A stretch of DNA of 64,000 bases, taken from assembly GCF_000013085.1 (NCBI RefSeq), contig NC_007643.1:3171501-3235500 (forward strand). The letters run 5' to 3'. The notes under the pieces were generated by a model, which was not told the origin of the DNA, ran no database searches, and saw only the letters and a program-made list of their open reading frames with translations. Both the position numbers and the translations under genes were made by a program. Of the stretch, positions 51,994 through 61,041 are shown one piece after another. How positions within the stretch are numbered: the first letter of the stretch is position 1; every line of letters starts with the position of its first letter. Source of the DNA: Rhodospirillum rubrum ATCC 11170 (GTDB taxonomy: Bacteria; Pseudomonadota; Alphaproteobacteria; Rhodospirillales; Rhodospirillaceae).

Positions 51994-53655
51994 GGCAGTC
52001 TCCCCGGCCTCGCCTTCCCCCGCCGAACTCGGAACCAGTTCGACCAGCCGTCCGGCCTCGCGGCCGACGATATCGGCCACCGAGCCGTGCAACAGATTGC
52101 CAAGATCGCCGGGATGGCGGGTGCCCAGCACGATCACCCGGGCGGCCAGGGCCCGGGCGCGGGCGATGACCCGCTGGGGGACCAGGGTGGACGATTCCTC
52201 GAGCACCTCGCCCATGGCGGTGATCCCCTGGGCGCCGAGGCTTGCCACGGCGTTCTCGACAACCGCCCGGCCGGCGGCGCGGTCTTCCAGGGCGGCGGCG
52301 AATTCGCCAAACACCTCGATCGGGCGAATGTGCAGCACGAACACCGCCCCGCCGCCCTGGCGCGCCAGGGTAACCGCCCGCGCCAGCACCGCCCGATCGG
52401 CGGCCGAACCATCAAGCCCGACCAGAATCGGCCCGATCGACGGGACGGTCGGCGGGATTGCGTCCTGGCGCGTCTGGCCGTAGCGGCCCAAATTGCGCCG
52501 CAGCGCCACCAGGATCGCCCCACCGATCAGCGCGGCGCCCGCCGCCGTCAGGAAGGCGCTGGCCGGACCGGAGCTCTCGCCCAGGCGCGAGGCGGCATAA
52601 GGGGCGATGACGCCGGCGAACCAGCGCAGGAAATTATAGGCCGCCGAAGCCACCGGGCGCGGCTGCTCGGAAACCTCCAGCGCCATTTCCGTATAGACGG
52701 TGTTATTGACGCCCATCAGCGCCCCCGAGGCGACGACGGCGGTCACGATCATCGGGATCGTGCCGAAGGCCATGACGCAGAGCAGCAGGGCGAAGCCGAC
52801 CAGACTGACGGCAAGCAGGGCGAAGGCGCCAAAGCGCGCCTGCAAACGGGGGGCGACCAGCACCGAGAACAGGGCCAGCGCCACCCCCCAGCCAAAGAAG
52901 ATCAGGCCGATGGCATGGGCCGACAGTCGCAGCACGAAGGGCGCGAAGGCCAGCACGGTGAAGAAGGCGTAGTAATAGAAAAAGGCGCTGACCGAGGTCG
53001 TCAGCAAGCCGGGATGGCGCAAGGCCTTCACAGGCCCCGACAAGCCGATCTTGCGCGCCGGCTTGGGCTGGGGATCAAGGAACACGGCGATGGCCAGGAA
53101 GCCGATGGTCATCAGCGCCGCCGTGCCGAAGAACGGATAGCGCCAGGAATGGGCGCCGAGCGCCGCGCCGATCAACGGTCCGGCCGAGATGCCCAAGCCC
53201 AAGGCGGCCTCATAAAGCAAGATCGCCCCGGCCGTGCCGCCCGAAGCGGCGCCGACGATCACCGACAGCGCGGTGACGACGAAAAAGGCGTTGCCCAAGC
53301 CCCATCCCGCCCGATAAGCGACCAGTTCGGCCACCGAGTCGGAGGTGCCGGCCAGGGCGGCGAAGACGGCGATTAGCAGGGCGCCAAGCAATAAGGTGTT
53401 GCGCCCGCCGATGCGGCTGGAGACGAAGCCGGTGACCAGCATCATCACGGCGGTGACGAAGAAATAGCTGGTGAACAACAGCGAGACCTGACTGGGCGTG
53501 GCGCTCAGCCCCTCGGCGATCGAGGTCAGGATCGGGTCGACCAGTCCGATGCTGGTGAAACCGATCACCGCGGCGAAGGCGGTCGCCCACACCGCCTTGG
53601 GCTGGCGAAACAGCGAGGGGGCGCCGGCGGCGGCACCGGCGGAAGACGACGACAT
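51949..53655 (-). CDS. MFS transporter fused to a universal-stress-protein domain
   Basis: The first roughly 400 residues form a 12-helix MFS carrier (FTSIGLVDPILTSIAEGLSA, SSRIGGRNTLLLGALLIAVF). The remainder is a USP domain (PSIGPILVGLDGSAADRAVL..., VIVLGTRHPGDLGNLLHGSV) with a GTRHPGDLGNLLHGS ATP-loop-like end. The MFS-USP fusion is uncommon but known. Start 53655 (MSSSSAGAAAG) is preferred to 53712, which falls in the divergent promoter. A divergent MarR gene and a palindrome at 53699 suggest repression and ligand induction. The 3' end overlaps the deaminase-like gene by 45 bp. Confidence 0.85.
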   Translation of the reverse strand: MSSSSAGAAAGAPSLFRQPKAVWATAFAAVIGFTSIGLVDPILTSIAEGLSATPSQVSLLFTSYFFVTAVMMLVTGFVSSRIGGRNTLLLGALLIAVFAALAGTSDSVAELVAYRAGWGLGNAFFVVTALSVIVGAASGGTAGAILLYEAALGLGISAGPLIGAALGAHSWRYPFFGTAALMTIGFLAIAVFLDPQPKPARKIGLSGPVKALRHPGLLTTSVSAFFYYYAFFTVLAFAPFVLRLSAHAIGLIFFGWGVALALFSVLVAPRLQARFGAFALLAVSLVGFALLLCVMAFGTIPMIVTAVVASGALMGVNNTVYTEMALEVSEQPRPVASAAYNFLRWFAGVIAPYAASRLGESSGPASAFLTAAGAALIGGAILVALRRNLGRYGQTRQDAIPPTVPSIGPILVGLDGSAADRAVLARAVTLARQGGGAVFVLHIRPIEVFGEFAAALEDRAAGRAVVENAVASLGAQGITAMGEVLEESSTLVPQRVIARARALAARVIVLGTRHPGDLGNLLHGSVADIVGREAGRLVELVPSSAGEGEAGETALEPRALAATPGHRV

Positions 53656-53698
53656 GGCAAGCGACCTTGCGGAAGGAGAGAGGGAGGGAGGACGTTTA

Positions 53699-53713
53699 TA
53701 TGCTTGTAGCATA
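53699..53713. promoter_or_regulatory. TATGC-N5-GCATA palindrome, candidate MarR operator
   Basis: TATGCTTGTAGCATA lies in the 153-bp gap between the divergent MFS-USP and MarR-family genes and has perfect 5-bp arms. Such dyads are typical MarR targets and could repress both genes. Confidence 0.6.
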
Positions 53714-53808
53714 CAGACATCAAATCAAGATAATTCCGCGACCGTCCTTTTGAAGGAGGTATTCTGCGAAAAAACACGCCAGCCAACCGACGTTCCCGGG
53801 GGAGACCG

Positions 53809-54321
53809 ATGACCGCCATGCCCATGCCGCCGCCGTCCGCCGATCGCTCGCCCGCCGAGCCCCTGCCTGCGGATACCCTGCCCGCCGATACCTTAGACGA
53901 CCTGGAACGCGCCCTGGCCTTCCTTGGCCGCATCCAGGAAGCCAGCCAGCGCAAGCGCGGCTATCCCTTGGAGCGGGCGCTTTACCTGCTGCTTGGCCGG
54001 ATCGTCGAGGGCGAAGGCCTGACCATCTCGCACCTCGCCCAGGCCCTGCTGCTCGACGAATCGACGGTGACCCGGCAAGTGGCGACGCTGGGGCAGGCCG
54101 GTTTGGTTGAAAAGCGCCCCAATCCCGCCGATCGCCGCAGCCTTCTGGTCGCCGCCACCGCCACGGGCCGCGACCAGCACACGGCCATGCGCGCCCTGCG
54201 CCTGGAACGCATCGGTCTGCTGTTCGCCCCGTGGTCGGAAAGCGACCGCGAGGTCTTCCGCCACCTGCTGGGCCGCTACATCGACGACGCCACGGCTCGG
54301 ATCAACGATCCGACGATCTAG
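53809..54321 (+). CDS. MarR-family transcriptional regulator
   Basis: The 170-residue protein has a winged helix-turn-helix (LTISHLAQALLLDESTVTRQ, VATLGQAGLVEKRPNPADRR, SLLVAATATG) typical of MarR. A proline-rich 25-residue N-tail precedes it. Divergent from an MFS transporter, it probably controls it by binding the palindrome at 53699; the ligand is unknown. Confidence 0.88.
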   Translation: MTAMPMPPPSADRSPAEPLPADTLPADTLDDLERALAFLGRIQEASQRKRGYPLERALYLLLGRIVEGEGLTISHLAQALLLDESTVTRQVATLGQAGLVEKRPNPADRRSLLVAATATGRDQHTAMRALRLERIGLLFAPWSESDREVFRHLLGRYIDDATARINDPTI

Positions 54322-54407
54322 CCAAGGGTTGCCACCCACGACCGTGCCACCGATACTGCGCCCCATGTCGGCGCCCGCCGCCTTCCCCCTGACTTAACGG
54401 ACCTTTG

Positions 54408-54872
54408 ATGCTTCAGATCACCTATCTTCCCCATTACGACCGCGCCACCTTTGGTCCGGTGGCCTATGCCAAGCCCGGCGACGCCGGCTTCGACCTGCGC
54501 GCCGCCATCGCCGCGCCGATCACCATCGAGCCCGGCGACATCACCCTGGTGCCCGCCGGCATCGCCATGGCCGTGCCCGAGGGCTATGAGATCCAGGTGC
54601 GCTCGCGCTCCGGGCTGTCGCTGAAGGGGCTGATCGTCGCCAATGCGCCGGGAACGGTCGATTCGGGCTATCGCGGCGAGTTCAAGGTGATCTTGACCAA
54701 TATCGGTCGCGTCGCCCATACCGTCGCCCCCGGCGACCGCATCGCCCAGGCGGTGCTGGCCGCCGTCGCCCATATGCCCTTCGTCGAAGTCGCCGAATTG
54801 CCCCCGTCCGAGCGCGGCAGCGGCGGTTTTGGCTCGACCGGCGTGTCGGTGGCCGAAACGCCGCGCGGCTAA
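54408..54872 (+). CDS. dut: Deoxyuridine 5'-triphosphate nucleotidohydrolase
   Basis: The 154-residue protein has all dUTPase motifs in order: AGFDLRA (1), RSRSGLS (2), GTVDSGYRGEFKV (3), GDRIAQAVL (4) and RGSGGFGSTG (5). It makes dUMP and removes dUTP. I start at ATG 54408 (MLQITYLPHYD); an in-frame TTG precedes it. It is followed by thyX after 54 bp and lies close to dcd, so dUMP supply and use are grouped. Confidence 0.95.
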   Translation: MLQITYLPHYDRATFGPVAYAKPGDAGFDLRAAIAAPITIEPGDITLVPAGIAMAVPEGYEIQVRSRSGLSLKGLIVANAPGTVDSGYRGEFKVILTNIGRVAHTVAPGDRIAQAVLAAVAHMPFVEVAELPPSERGSGGFGSTGVSVAETPRG

Positions 54873-54926
54873 TCGTCGCCGCCGCACGATGACCCGATAT
54901 CAGATCACCCGACCAACGAGGACGGC

Positions 54927-55784
54927 ATGACCGAACTGCTTTTCGCCCCCACCGCCACGGTGGTGGCCCACTCATCGATGGACCCCGCCGGCCTTGCCGG
55001 GTGGGCGGCCGAAATGGGCTATGGCGCCCTGATCGACGACGCGACGACGCCGCTGGGCGATATCGCCCAGGCGTCGACCGGCGCCGGATCGGCCGATGTC
55101 CTGCCCGAATTCGCCGGGCGCTTCTGCTACCGCTCGTTCAAGAAGGGCCGGCCGGCCGACGAATACGTCGCCCATATCCTCGACTCGGGCCATGGCTCGG
55201 TGCTCGAACATGTCAGCGTGTCCTTCGCCGTCACCGGCGTCTCGCGCGCCCTGACCCACGAGTTGATCCGCCACCGCGCCGGCACGGCGGTCAGCCAGGA
55301 AAGCCAGCGCTACGTCGATGCCAAATCGGTGAATTTCGTCGTGCCGCCGTTGCTGGTGGCCGAGATCGACCGCCTGAAAGCCAGCGGCGCGGCCGGCGAA
55401 GCCGACGCCCTGTGCGCCGAATTCCTGACCGATTGCGAAAGCGCCCTTGGCCGTTACAAGCGCTGGCAGGAGTCGTTCCGCGCCCAGGTCGAGGCTTTGG
55501 GCGTCAGCGAACCGACCCTGATCAAGAAGCGCGCCAATGAGGCCGCCCGCTGCATCCTGCCCAACGCCACCGAAACCCGGCTGGTGTGGACGATGAACCT
55601 GCGCTCGGCCCGCCATGTGGTGGAACTGCGCGGCCATCGCGACGCCGATCTGGAGATCCGCCGCCTGTCGTGCCTGCTGGCGCGCAAGATGAAAGAGGTC
55701 GCGCCGCTGGTCTTCGCCGATGTCGGGGTGTTCACCGACAGCGACGGCTTCGAAAGCGTCGGCGTCGGCCACCACAAGGTTTAA
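54927..55784 (+). CDS. thyX: Flavin-dependent thymidylate synthase
   Basis: The 285-residue protein has the ThyX motif RHRAGTAVSQESQRY and flavin/dUMP-binding segments GHGSVLEHVSVSFAV, NEAARCILPNATETRLVWTM. ThyX methylates dUMP using methylene-THF and FAD, releasing THF, in place of ThyA. It is seven bases upstream of the YcaQ-like gene and follows dut. Confidence 0.94.
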   Translation: MTELLFAPTATVVAHSSMDPAGLAGWAAEMGYGALIDDATTPLGDIAQASTGAGSADVLPEFAGRFCYRSFKKGRPADEYVAHILDSGHGSVLEHVSVSFAVTGVSRALTHELIRHRAGTAVSQESQRYVDAKSVNFVVPPLLVAEIDRLKASGAAGEADALCAEFLTDCESALGRYKRWQESFRAQVEALGVSEPTLIKKRANEAARCILPNATETRLVWTMNLRSARHVVELRGHRDADLEIRRLSCLLARKMKEVAPLVFADVGVFTDSDGFESVGVGHHKV

Positions 55785-55790
55785 GCGCCG

Positions 55791-56972
55791 ATGGGGCCGC
55801 GCGCGCTCTCGGCCCTGGAAGCCCGCCGCATCGCCTTGCGGGCCCAGGGCTTCGGCCGCGCCCGGCCCCCTACGCCAAGCCCCCGCCATCTCGACGCCGT
55901 GACCCGCCGTCTCGGCTTGGTGCAGATGGACTCGATCAATGTTCTGGCCCGCGCCCATGCCATGCCGGCCTTCTCGCGGCTTGGCCCCTATGACAAGGCC
56001 CTGCTGGAAACCGCCAGCTACGATCCGCGCCGGCGCACCTTGTTCGAATATTGGGGCCATGAGGCCTCGCTGATCCGCCTCGAGTTGCAGCCGGCCCTGC
56101 GCTGGCGGATGGAGGATGCCCGGGCCGGCCTCGGCCTTTACAGTGGTTTGGCGCGCTTTGCCGTCGAGCGCCGGGCGGTGATCGACGGCGTTCTGGCGGC
56201 GCTGGCCGCCCATGGCCCGGCCTCGGCCCGCGACCTTGATCCCGGACAAAAGCGCAATGGCGCCTGGTGGGGCTGGGGCGAGACCAAGGCCGCCCTGGAA
56301 TGGTTGTTCTGGGGCGGGCTGGTCACCACCCTGAGGCGCCGGGGGTTCGAGCGCGTCTATGATCTGACCGAGCGCGCCCTGCCCGCCAGCGTGCTCGCCC
56401 GCCCCACCCCGCCACGCGCCGAGGCGCTGCGGATCCTTGTCACCCAGGCGGCCTCGGCCCTGGGGGTGGCGACGGCGAGCGACCTGCGGCTTTACTTCCG
56501 CCTGCCGGCGACTGACGCCAATCGCGCCATCGCCGAACTGGTCGAAGAGGGCACCCTTCAGCCCGTTGCCGTCGCCGGCTGGGGCCAGCCGGCCTATCTA
56601 AGCGCCGATCCGCCGTCGAGCGGGCCTTTGCGGGCCCAAGCCATCGTCTCGCCCTTTGATCCCTTGCTGTTCGAGCGCGCCCGCGTCGAACGCCTGTTCG
56701 GCTTCACCTACCGCATCGAGATCTATGTTCCCGCCGCCAAGCGCCAATACGGCTATTACACCCTGCCCCTGCTGCTAGGCGACACCCTGGTCGGCCGCGT
56801 CGATCTGCGAGCCGAGCGCAAAGCGCGAAGGCTGGTGGTGGCCAGCGCGCACCTGGAGAAAACCGCCAACCGCGAGGCCGTGACCGCCGCCCTTTGCCTG
56901 GAGCTGGCCGAGATTGCCCGCTGGCAAAACCTTGATCCCCCGGCGGAAATCGCCTTTGACCCGCCAAAGTGA
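55791..56972 (+). CDS. AlkZ/YcaQ-family DNA glycosylase (winged-helix)
   Basis: The 393-residue protein belongs to the HTH_42/YcaQ family: RLGLVQMDSINVLARAHAM with the QxD catalytic-type motif (Gln and Asp near residues 43-45), FEYWGHEASLI, and YGYYTLPLLLGDTLVGRVDL RAERKARRL near the end. These enzymes unhook interstrand DNA crosslinks or excise bulky adducts. It follows thyX by six bases and precedes dcd; co-transcription with thymidylate genes is suggested by spacing only. Confidence 0.85.
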   Translation: MGPRALSALEARRIALRAQGFGRARPPTPSPRHLDAVTRRLGLVQMDSINVLARAHAMPAFSRLGPYDKALLETASYDPRRRTLFEYWGHEASLIRLELQPALRWRMEDARAGLGLYSGLARFAVERRAVIDGVLAALAAHGPASARDLDPGQKRNGAWWGWGETKAALEWLFWGGLVTTLRRRGFERVYDLTERALPASVLARPTPPRAEALRILVTQAASALGVATASDLRLYFRLPATDANRAIAELVEEGTLQPVAVAGWGQPAYLSADPPSSGPLRAQAIVSPFDPLLFERARVERLFGFTYRIEIYVPAAKRQYGYYTLPLLLGDTLVGRVDLRAERKARRLVVASAHLEKTANREAVTAALCLELAEIARWQNLDPPAEIAFDPPK

Positions 56973-57067
56973 CGGGGAATCGGCGCAACCGGTGGACCTT
57001 TCGCCCAATTCATGGAATCTTCGCCGCCATTCTTCACGCTTTTTGTCGCCCCCGGAGCACCCGCCCC

Positions 57068-57655
57068 ATGAAACTGTCCGACACCGATATCCGGCGCTAT
57101 ATGGCCGAGGGACGTATCGCCATTGATCCGGTTCCCGGAGAAGACGCGATCGGGGCGATGTCGGTTGATCTGCAGTTGGGGGATTCGTTCCGGGTTTTCG
57201 TTCCGGGCAAGGTCAGCCATGTCGATTTGGCGCCGCCCGGCGGCATCAAGGGCCGCGATATCGAAGCCCTGATGGGCCATGTCGAAGTCGGCGAGAACGA
57301 GGCGTTCTATCTGCATCCGGGCGAATTCGCCCTCGGCATCACCATCCAGCGCGTGCGCCTGCCCGCCGATGTCGCCGGCCGCCTGGATGGCCGCAGCAGC
57401 CTCGCCCGCCTGGGGCTGATGGTCCATGCCACCGCCCATACCATCGATCCCGGCTGGGACGGCCGCATCACCCTGGAGTTCTTCAACTGCGGCCCGCTGC
57501 CGCTGGCCATGCGCCCGGGCATGCGGATCTGCGCCATCAGCTTCGAAGCCCTGATGTCGCCGACCTCCAAGCCCTATGCCGCCAGCCCGACCGCCAAATA
57601 CAAGGACCAACTCGCCCCCCTGCCCAGCCGACTGGCCAGCGACCAATCGGCATAA
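57068..57655 (+). CDS. dcd: dCTP deaminase family
   Basis: The 195-residue protein starts MKLSDTDIRRYMAEGRIAID, the Dcd opening, then has QLGDSFRVF, HPGEFALGITIQRVRLPADV, GRSSLARLGLMVHATAHTID and GRITLEFFNCG with the catalytic Glu. It converts dCTP to dUTP, feeding Dut and ThyX. The start at 57068 is supported by the family; the longer frame to 56969 has no homologous lead-in. It is the last gene of the thymidylate group. Confidence 0.92.
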   Translation: MKLSDTDIRRYMAEGRIAIDPVPGEDAIGAMSVDLQLGDSFRVFVPGKVSHVDLAPPGGIKGRDIEALMGHVEVGENEAFYLHPGEFALGITIQRVRLPADVAGRLDGRSSLARLGLMVHATAHTIDPGWDGRITLEFFNCGPLPLAMRPGMRICAISFEALMSPTSKPYAASPTAKYKDQLAPLPSRLASDQSA

Positions 57656-57676
57656 GGGCGGCGAGACAGCATCGCT

Positions 57677-58081
57677 CTAACGGATGGCGGCGCTCACCAA
57701 GCTGGCGACGCCGCGTTCCAGGCTGGATTTGAGCACCGCGCCGAACACCGCCCGCCCGAAAGCCCCGCCAAAAGCCGCCGCTGCCCCCGAAACCACCGCC
57801 ACCGAAACCGGCCGGCCGCGTCGCGCCGGGCTTTGGCCAACGGTCGGAGTCGGCTGGCAGGCCACCCCGCGATCGCGCAAGAGGCGCAAAAGGCGGTCGG
57901 CCCCGACCACGGCCGGATCGTAAACAACGATCAGGCTATGGGCGCGGGCATTGACGCTGACATCGGCCACCCCGTCGATCGCCGCCAGTTCCTGGCGTAG
58001 GGCCAGACAGCGGCCCTCGTCGCGCTTGAAGGAATTGCACTTCACCCGCATCCGACCGGGCACGCTGTGAATATAGGCCAT
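57677..58081 (-). CDS. HxxPGRxRxK-motif (R3/HMA-like) protein of a ferrosome-like cluster
   Basis: The 134-residue protein begins MAYIHSVPGRMRVKCNSFKR, carrying the HxxPGRxRxK motif shared with the P-type ATPase and with the 61472 protein. The next 60 residues resemble an HMA-like ferredoxin fold lacking the CxxC site (IDGVADVSVNARAHSLIVVY). A Gly/Ala-rich C-terminal stretch (AVVSGAAAAFGGAFGRAVFG) could associate with membrane. Start 58081 is chosen for the motif; the longer frame to 58141 lies in the gap. It is the last gene of the cluster, 123 bp after the ATPase. Function in iron storage is inferred. Confidence 0.75.
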   Translation of the reverse strand: MAYIHSVPGRMRVKCNSFKRDEGRCLALRQELAAIDGVADVSVNARAHSLIVVYDPAVVGADRLLRLLRDRGVACQPTPTVGQSPARRGRPVSVAVVSGAAAAFGGAFGRAVFGAVLKSSLERGVASLVSAAIR

Positions 58082-58204
58082 GAGGTCATCCCCGCAGAGT
58101 TGTGAGCTTTGGGTGCGGATGATAATAACTCGCGCCTTCACGGCGTAGGGGAAAGACCCCCGCCCATCACCTTTGATAACCCGTTTCCACCCAGGGACAG
58201 CCGT

Positions 58205-60361
58205 TTACAGCGGCCGCTCCCCCTCGTCGCGCGGCGGTGCCAGGGCGGCCTTGCGCAGGTCGGCCAGGGCGGCGGTGATGCCCTGGCGCGAGAAATCGCC
58301 GCCGAGGAAGGCGTTGGCCAGAACGCCGATGGTGGTGCCGTTGTGCAAAAGCGCCGTCGCCACCGGCGACAGCCAGCCGGCCACGGCGCCGAACATCACC
58401 GCCGTATTGATGCCGGCGGCCACGGTGAAGTTGCGGTCGATCAAATCGATGGTGCGGGTCGCCAGCAGGCGGGTTTCGGCCACGCCGCGCAGATCGTCCT
58501 CCAGCAGCACGACATCGGCGGTCGCCCGGGCGACATCGGCGCCGCGCGGCATGGCGATGCCGACATCGGCGACCATCAGGGCCGGGCCATCGTTCACCCC
58601 ATCGCCGACGAAGGCCACCTTGCGCCCCTCGGCCTGCAGGGCCTTGATGATCTCGGCCTTCTCTTCGGGGGCGATCTGGCCGTGAACGGCGTCCAGCCCC
58701 AGGGTGGCGCCCAAGGCCTGGGCCTTGTCGCGGTGATCGCCGGTGATCATCACCAAACGGGTGATCCCGCCGGCGCGCAGTTGCGCCAGCACCTGGGCGG
58801 CATCGGGTCGCAGGCGGTCGCGCAGGCCGATCACCCCATGGGGACGGCCATCGGAGCCGACGTACAGCAGGGTTTCGCCCTGGGCGGTCAGGCCGGTCAG
58901 AATATCTTCATAGGGCGTGAAATCGATGCCCTCGTGCTCTTCCAGGTAATGGCGGCTGCCGATGCGCAGGGTGTGATCGCCCACCGCCGTCGCCAGACCA
59001 TGACCCACGAAGAAATCCACCTCCTCATGGCCCATATGGGCGAGGTTGCGGCGCTTGGCGATATCGACGACGGCGGCGGAAACCGGGTGGCGCGAATGCT
59101 CGGCCACCGAGGCGACCATGGCCAGCAGATCGTCCTGGCTGGTGCACAGCGGCCCCAGGCAGACGATATCGGTTACCTCGAGCTCGTTATGGGTCAGGGT
59201 GCCGGTCTTGTCGAAGACCACCGTATCGACCTCGGCCAGGCGTTCAAGCGCCCGGCCGCCCTTGACCAGGGCGCCATGGCGGGCGGCCTTGAACATCGCC
59301 GATTTGACCGCGACCGAGGTGCCGAGTTTGACGGCGCAGGAGAAATCGACCAGGAACACCGCCTCGACCCGGCGGATATCGCGGGTCAGGGCGAAGATCG
59401 CCGCCCCCGAGGCCAGGGTGATATAAACGCGGCGATCGGCGAGCAGGCTGGCCTTGGACTGGGTATCGGCCTCTTCGGCCAGGGCCTGCTGGATGAAGCG
59501 GGCGATGCGCGCCGTGGTCGTCGAACCGCCGACCCGCTCGGCGACGATGGTCAGACGGCCTTCCTCGACCACCGAGCCCGACAGCACGGCGTCGCCGGCC
59601 TCGCGCGGGATCGGCAGGCTTTCGCCGGTCACCGTCGACTGGTTGACATAGGCCGAGCCGCTGGCGACCACGCCGTCGATCGGGATCAACTCGCCGGCGC
59701 CGACCACCACCTTGGTCCCCGGAACCACCGAGGAGAACGGCTGGGCGACCACCGCCCCGTCGTCGGTCTCCACCCACACCTCTTCGGCGTCGGGCTGAAG
59801 CAGGCGCAAGATCAGATCATCAGACGCCCGCTGGGTGGTGCTTTGCACATAATCGGAAAAATTAAGCAGAAGCTGGGTGATATTGGCGGTGACGTATTCG
59901 CCGCGCACCGCCGACAGGCCGACAGCGATGGAATCAAGCACCTCCACCTTCATGCCCCGCGTCACCAGGGTGGTCAGTCCGGTCTTGAGGTTGCCCGCGA
60001 TGTTGATCGCCGTCAGCACGGCGCGCAACGGCCGGGGCAACAGCGGCAGGGCGAGGATCAAGGCACCGCCCGCCAGCAGGCGGCTGCCATCGGGCGGCGC
60101 CCCCCCCTGATCGGCCCGCGCCGTGCGCGGCAGATCGGCCTTGGCCAGGGCGGAAACCGCCTCGGCGACGGCGGCGCGCACGGCCTTGGAGGTCTCGTGC
60201 TCGATGACCAGCGACAGCGCCCCGGGGTTGACCCGCACGCCACGGACTCCGGGCACGGCTTCCAGATAGCTGCGCACATAGCGCAAATCGAGATGCCGGT
60301 CACGCAGCCGCGCCAGCTTATAGCGCGACCGCCCGGGCAGTCCGTGGACGAGGCTGATCAT
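58205..60361 (-). CDS. P1B-type ATPase of a ferrosome-like cluster (FezB-like)
   Basis: The 718-residue protein starts with MISLVHGLPGRSRYKLARL, the same HxxPGRxRxK motif as its neighbours, followed by an HMA-like region without CxxC. P-type ATPase motifs are complete: TGES (245-248), DKTGTLTH (384-391), MITGD and GDGVNDGPAL. The usual CPC/SPC metal site in the transmembrane helix is replaced by SCAVK (341-345), reminiscent of the P1B-6 group that fills ferrosomes with iron. Only about 6-8 membrane helices are apparent. Cluster context and the Fur-like box support iron as substrate; Mn or other metals are not excluded. Confidence 0.85.
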   Translation of the reverse strand: MISLVHGLPGRSRYKLARLRDRHLDLRYVRSYLEAVPGVRGVRVNPGALSLVIEHETSKAVRAAVAEAVSALAKADLPRTARADQGGAPPDGSRLLAGGALILALPLLPRPLRAVLTAINIAGNLKTGLTTLVTRGMKVEVLDSIAVGLSAVRGEYVTANITQLLLNFSDYVQSTTQRASDDLILRLLQPDAEEVWVETDDGAVVAQPFSSVVPGTKVVVGAGELIPIDGVVASGSAYVNQSTVTGESLPIPREAGDAVLSGSVVEEGRLTIVAERVGGSTTTARIARFIQQALAEEADTQSKASLLADRRVYITLASGAAIFALTRDIRRVEAVFLVDFSCAVKLGTSVAVKSAMFKAARHGALVKGGRALERLAEVDTVVFDKTGTLTHNELEVTDIVCLGPLCTSQDDLLAMVASVAEHSRHPVSAAVVDIAKRRNLAHMGHEEVDFFVGHGLATAVGDHTLRIGSRHYLEEHEGIDFTPYEDILTGLTAQGETLLYVGSDGRPHGVIGLRDRLRPDAAQVLAQLRAGGITRLVMITGDHRDKAQALGATLGLDAVHGQIAPEEKAEIIKALQAEGRKVAFVGDGVNDGPALMVADVGIAMPRGADVARATADVVLLEDDLRGVAETRLLATRTIDLIDRNFTVAAGINTAVMFGAVAGWLSPVATALLHNGTTIGVLANAFLGGDFSRQGITAALADLRKAALAPPRDEGERPL

Positions 60362-60408
60362 CGTTTCCCCGTTGTTTTCGTAATGGAATTAAGCTGACGG
60401 CCGGGCGG

Positions 60409-61041
60409 TCAGTCCTGCTTGGCCGGGGCTTCGTCCTCGGGCGCCGTCGCGGCGGCGGCCTGCATTTCGGCCTCGGCGTCGCGCAGGCGCTCCTTCATCT
60501 CCTCGATGCCGCCCTGGAACAGGCCCCAAAGCGAGACCAGCGACTGCAGGGTCTTTTTCTGGATCGACGGATTGGTCAGCAGCACCGCCGCCGCCGCCCC
60601 GACCAGGGCGCCGCGCACGAAAGCCTCGTTGCGGAAATCGAACCACCCGCCCAGCGGGCCCAGCGGGCCGGCCGCGCCCTGGGGACCATTGGGACCCCAG
60701 CCCGGAGTGGGGCCATTGGGACCCCAGCCCGGGGCATAGCCCGGCGGCGGCGCCCAGCCGGCGTAGGGGTGGCCATGGTGGGGCGGATGGGGAAAATGGG
60801 GAGCCGCCGACGGATAGCCATAGCCATAAGCCGGGCCATATCCCGGCGGGGCGTACCCGGGATAGGGGCAAGGATAGCCGGGCGCGGCGCCTTGCGGGGC
60901 CGGACCCTGACCCTGCTGCGGCGCGGCCGCCCCCTGGCCCTGGGCGGCGGCCCAGGCAGCCCAGGCCGTCCACGGGTCATTGGCCGGACCTTGGGCGCCC
61001 GGCGCCGAAGCGGCGCCAGCGGTGTTCTGTTCGTGCGACAT
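60409..61041 (-). CDS. Proline/glycine/tyrosine-rich small protein of the ferrosome-like cluster
   Basis: The 210-residue protein has a low-complexity N-terminal half rich in Pro, Gly, Tyr and Gln, with two copies of a GWGPNGP-type unit, then WFDFRNEAFVRGALVGAAAAVLLTNPSIQKKTL, a glycine-zipper-like membrane segment and an acidic/Ala-rich coiled tail (IEEMKERLRDAEAEMQAAAA). It starts at ATG 61041, sharing one base with the stop of the upstream gene (TGATG), so the two are coupled. A structural role in a membrane compartment is possible; no enzyme motif is present. Confidence 0.7.
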   Translation of the reverse strand: MSHEQNTAGAASAPGAQGPANDPWTAWAAWAAAQGQGAAAPQQGQGPAPQGAAPGYPCPYPGYAPPGYGPAYGYGYPSAAPHFPHPPHHGHPYAGWAPPPGYAPGWGPNGPTPGWGPNGPQGAAGPLGPLGGWFDFRNEAFVRGALVGAAAAVLLTNPSIQKKTLQSLVSLWGLFQGGIEEMKERLRDAEAEMQAAAATAPEDEAPAKQD

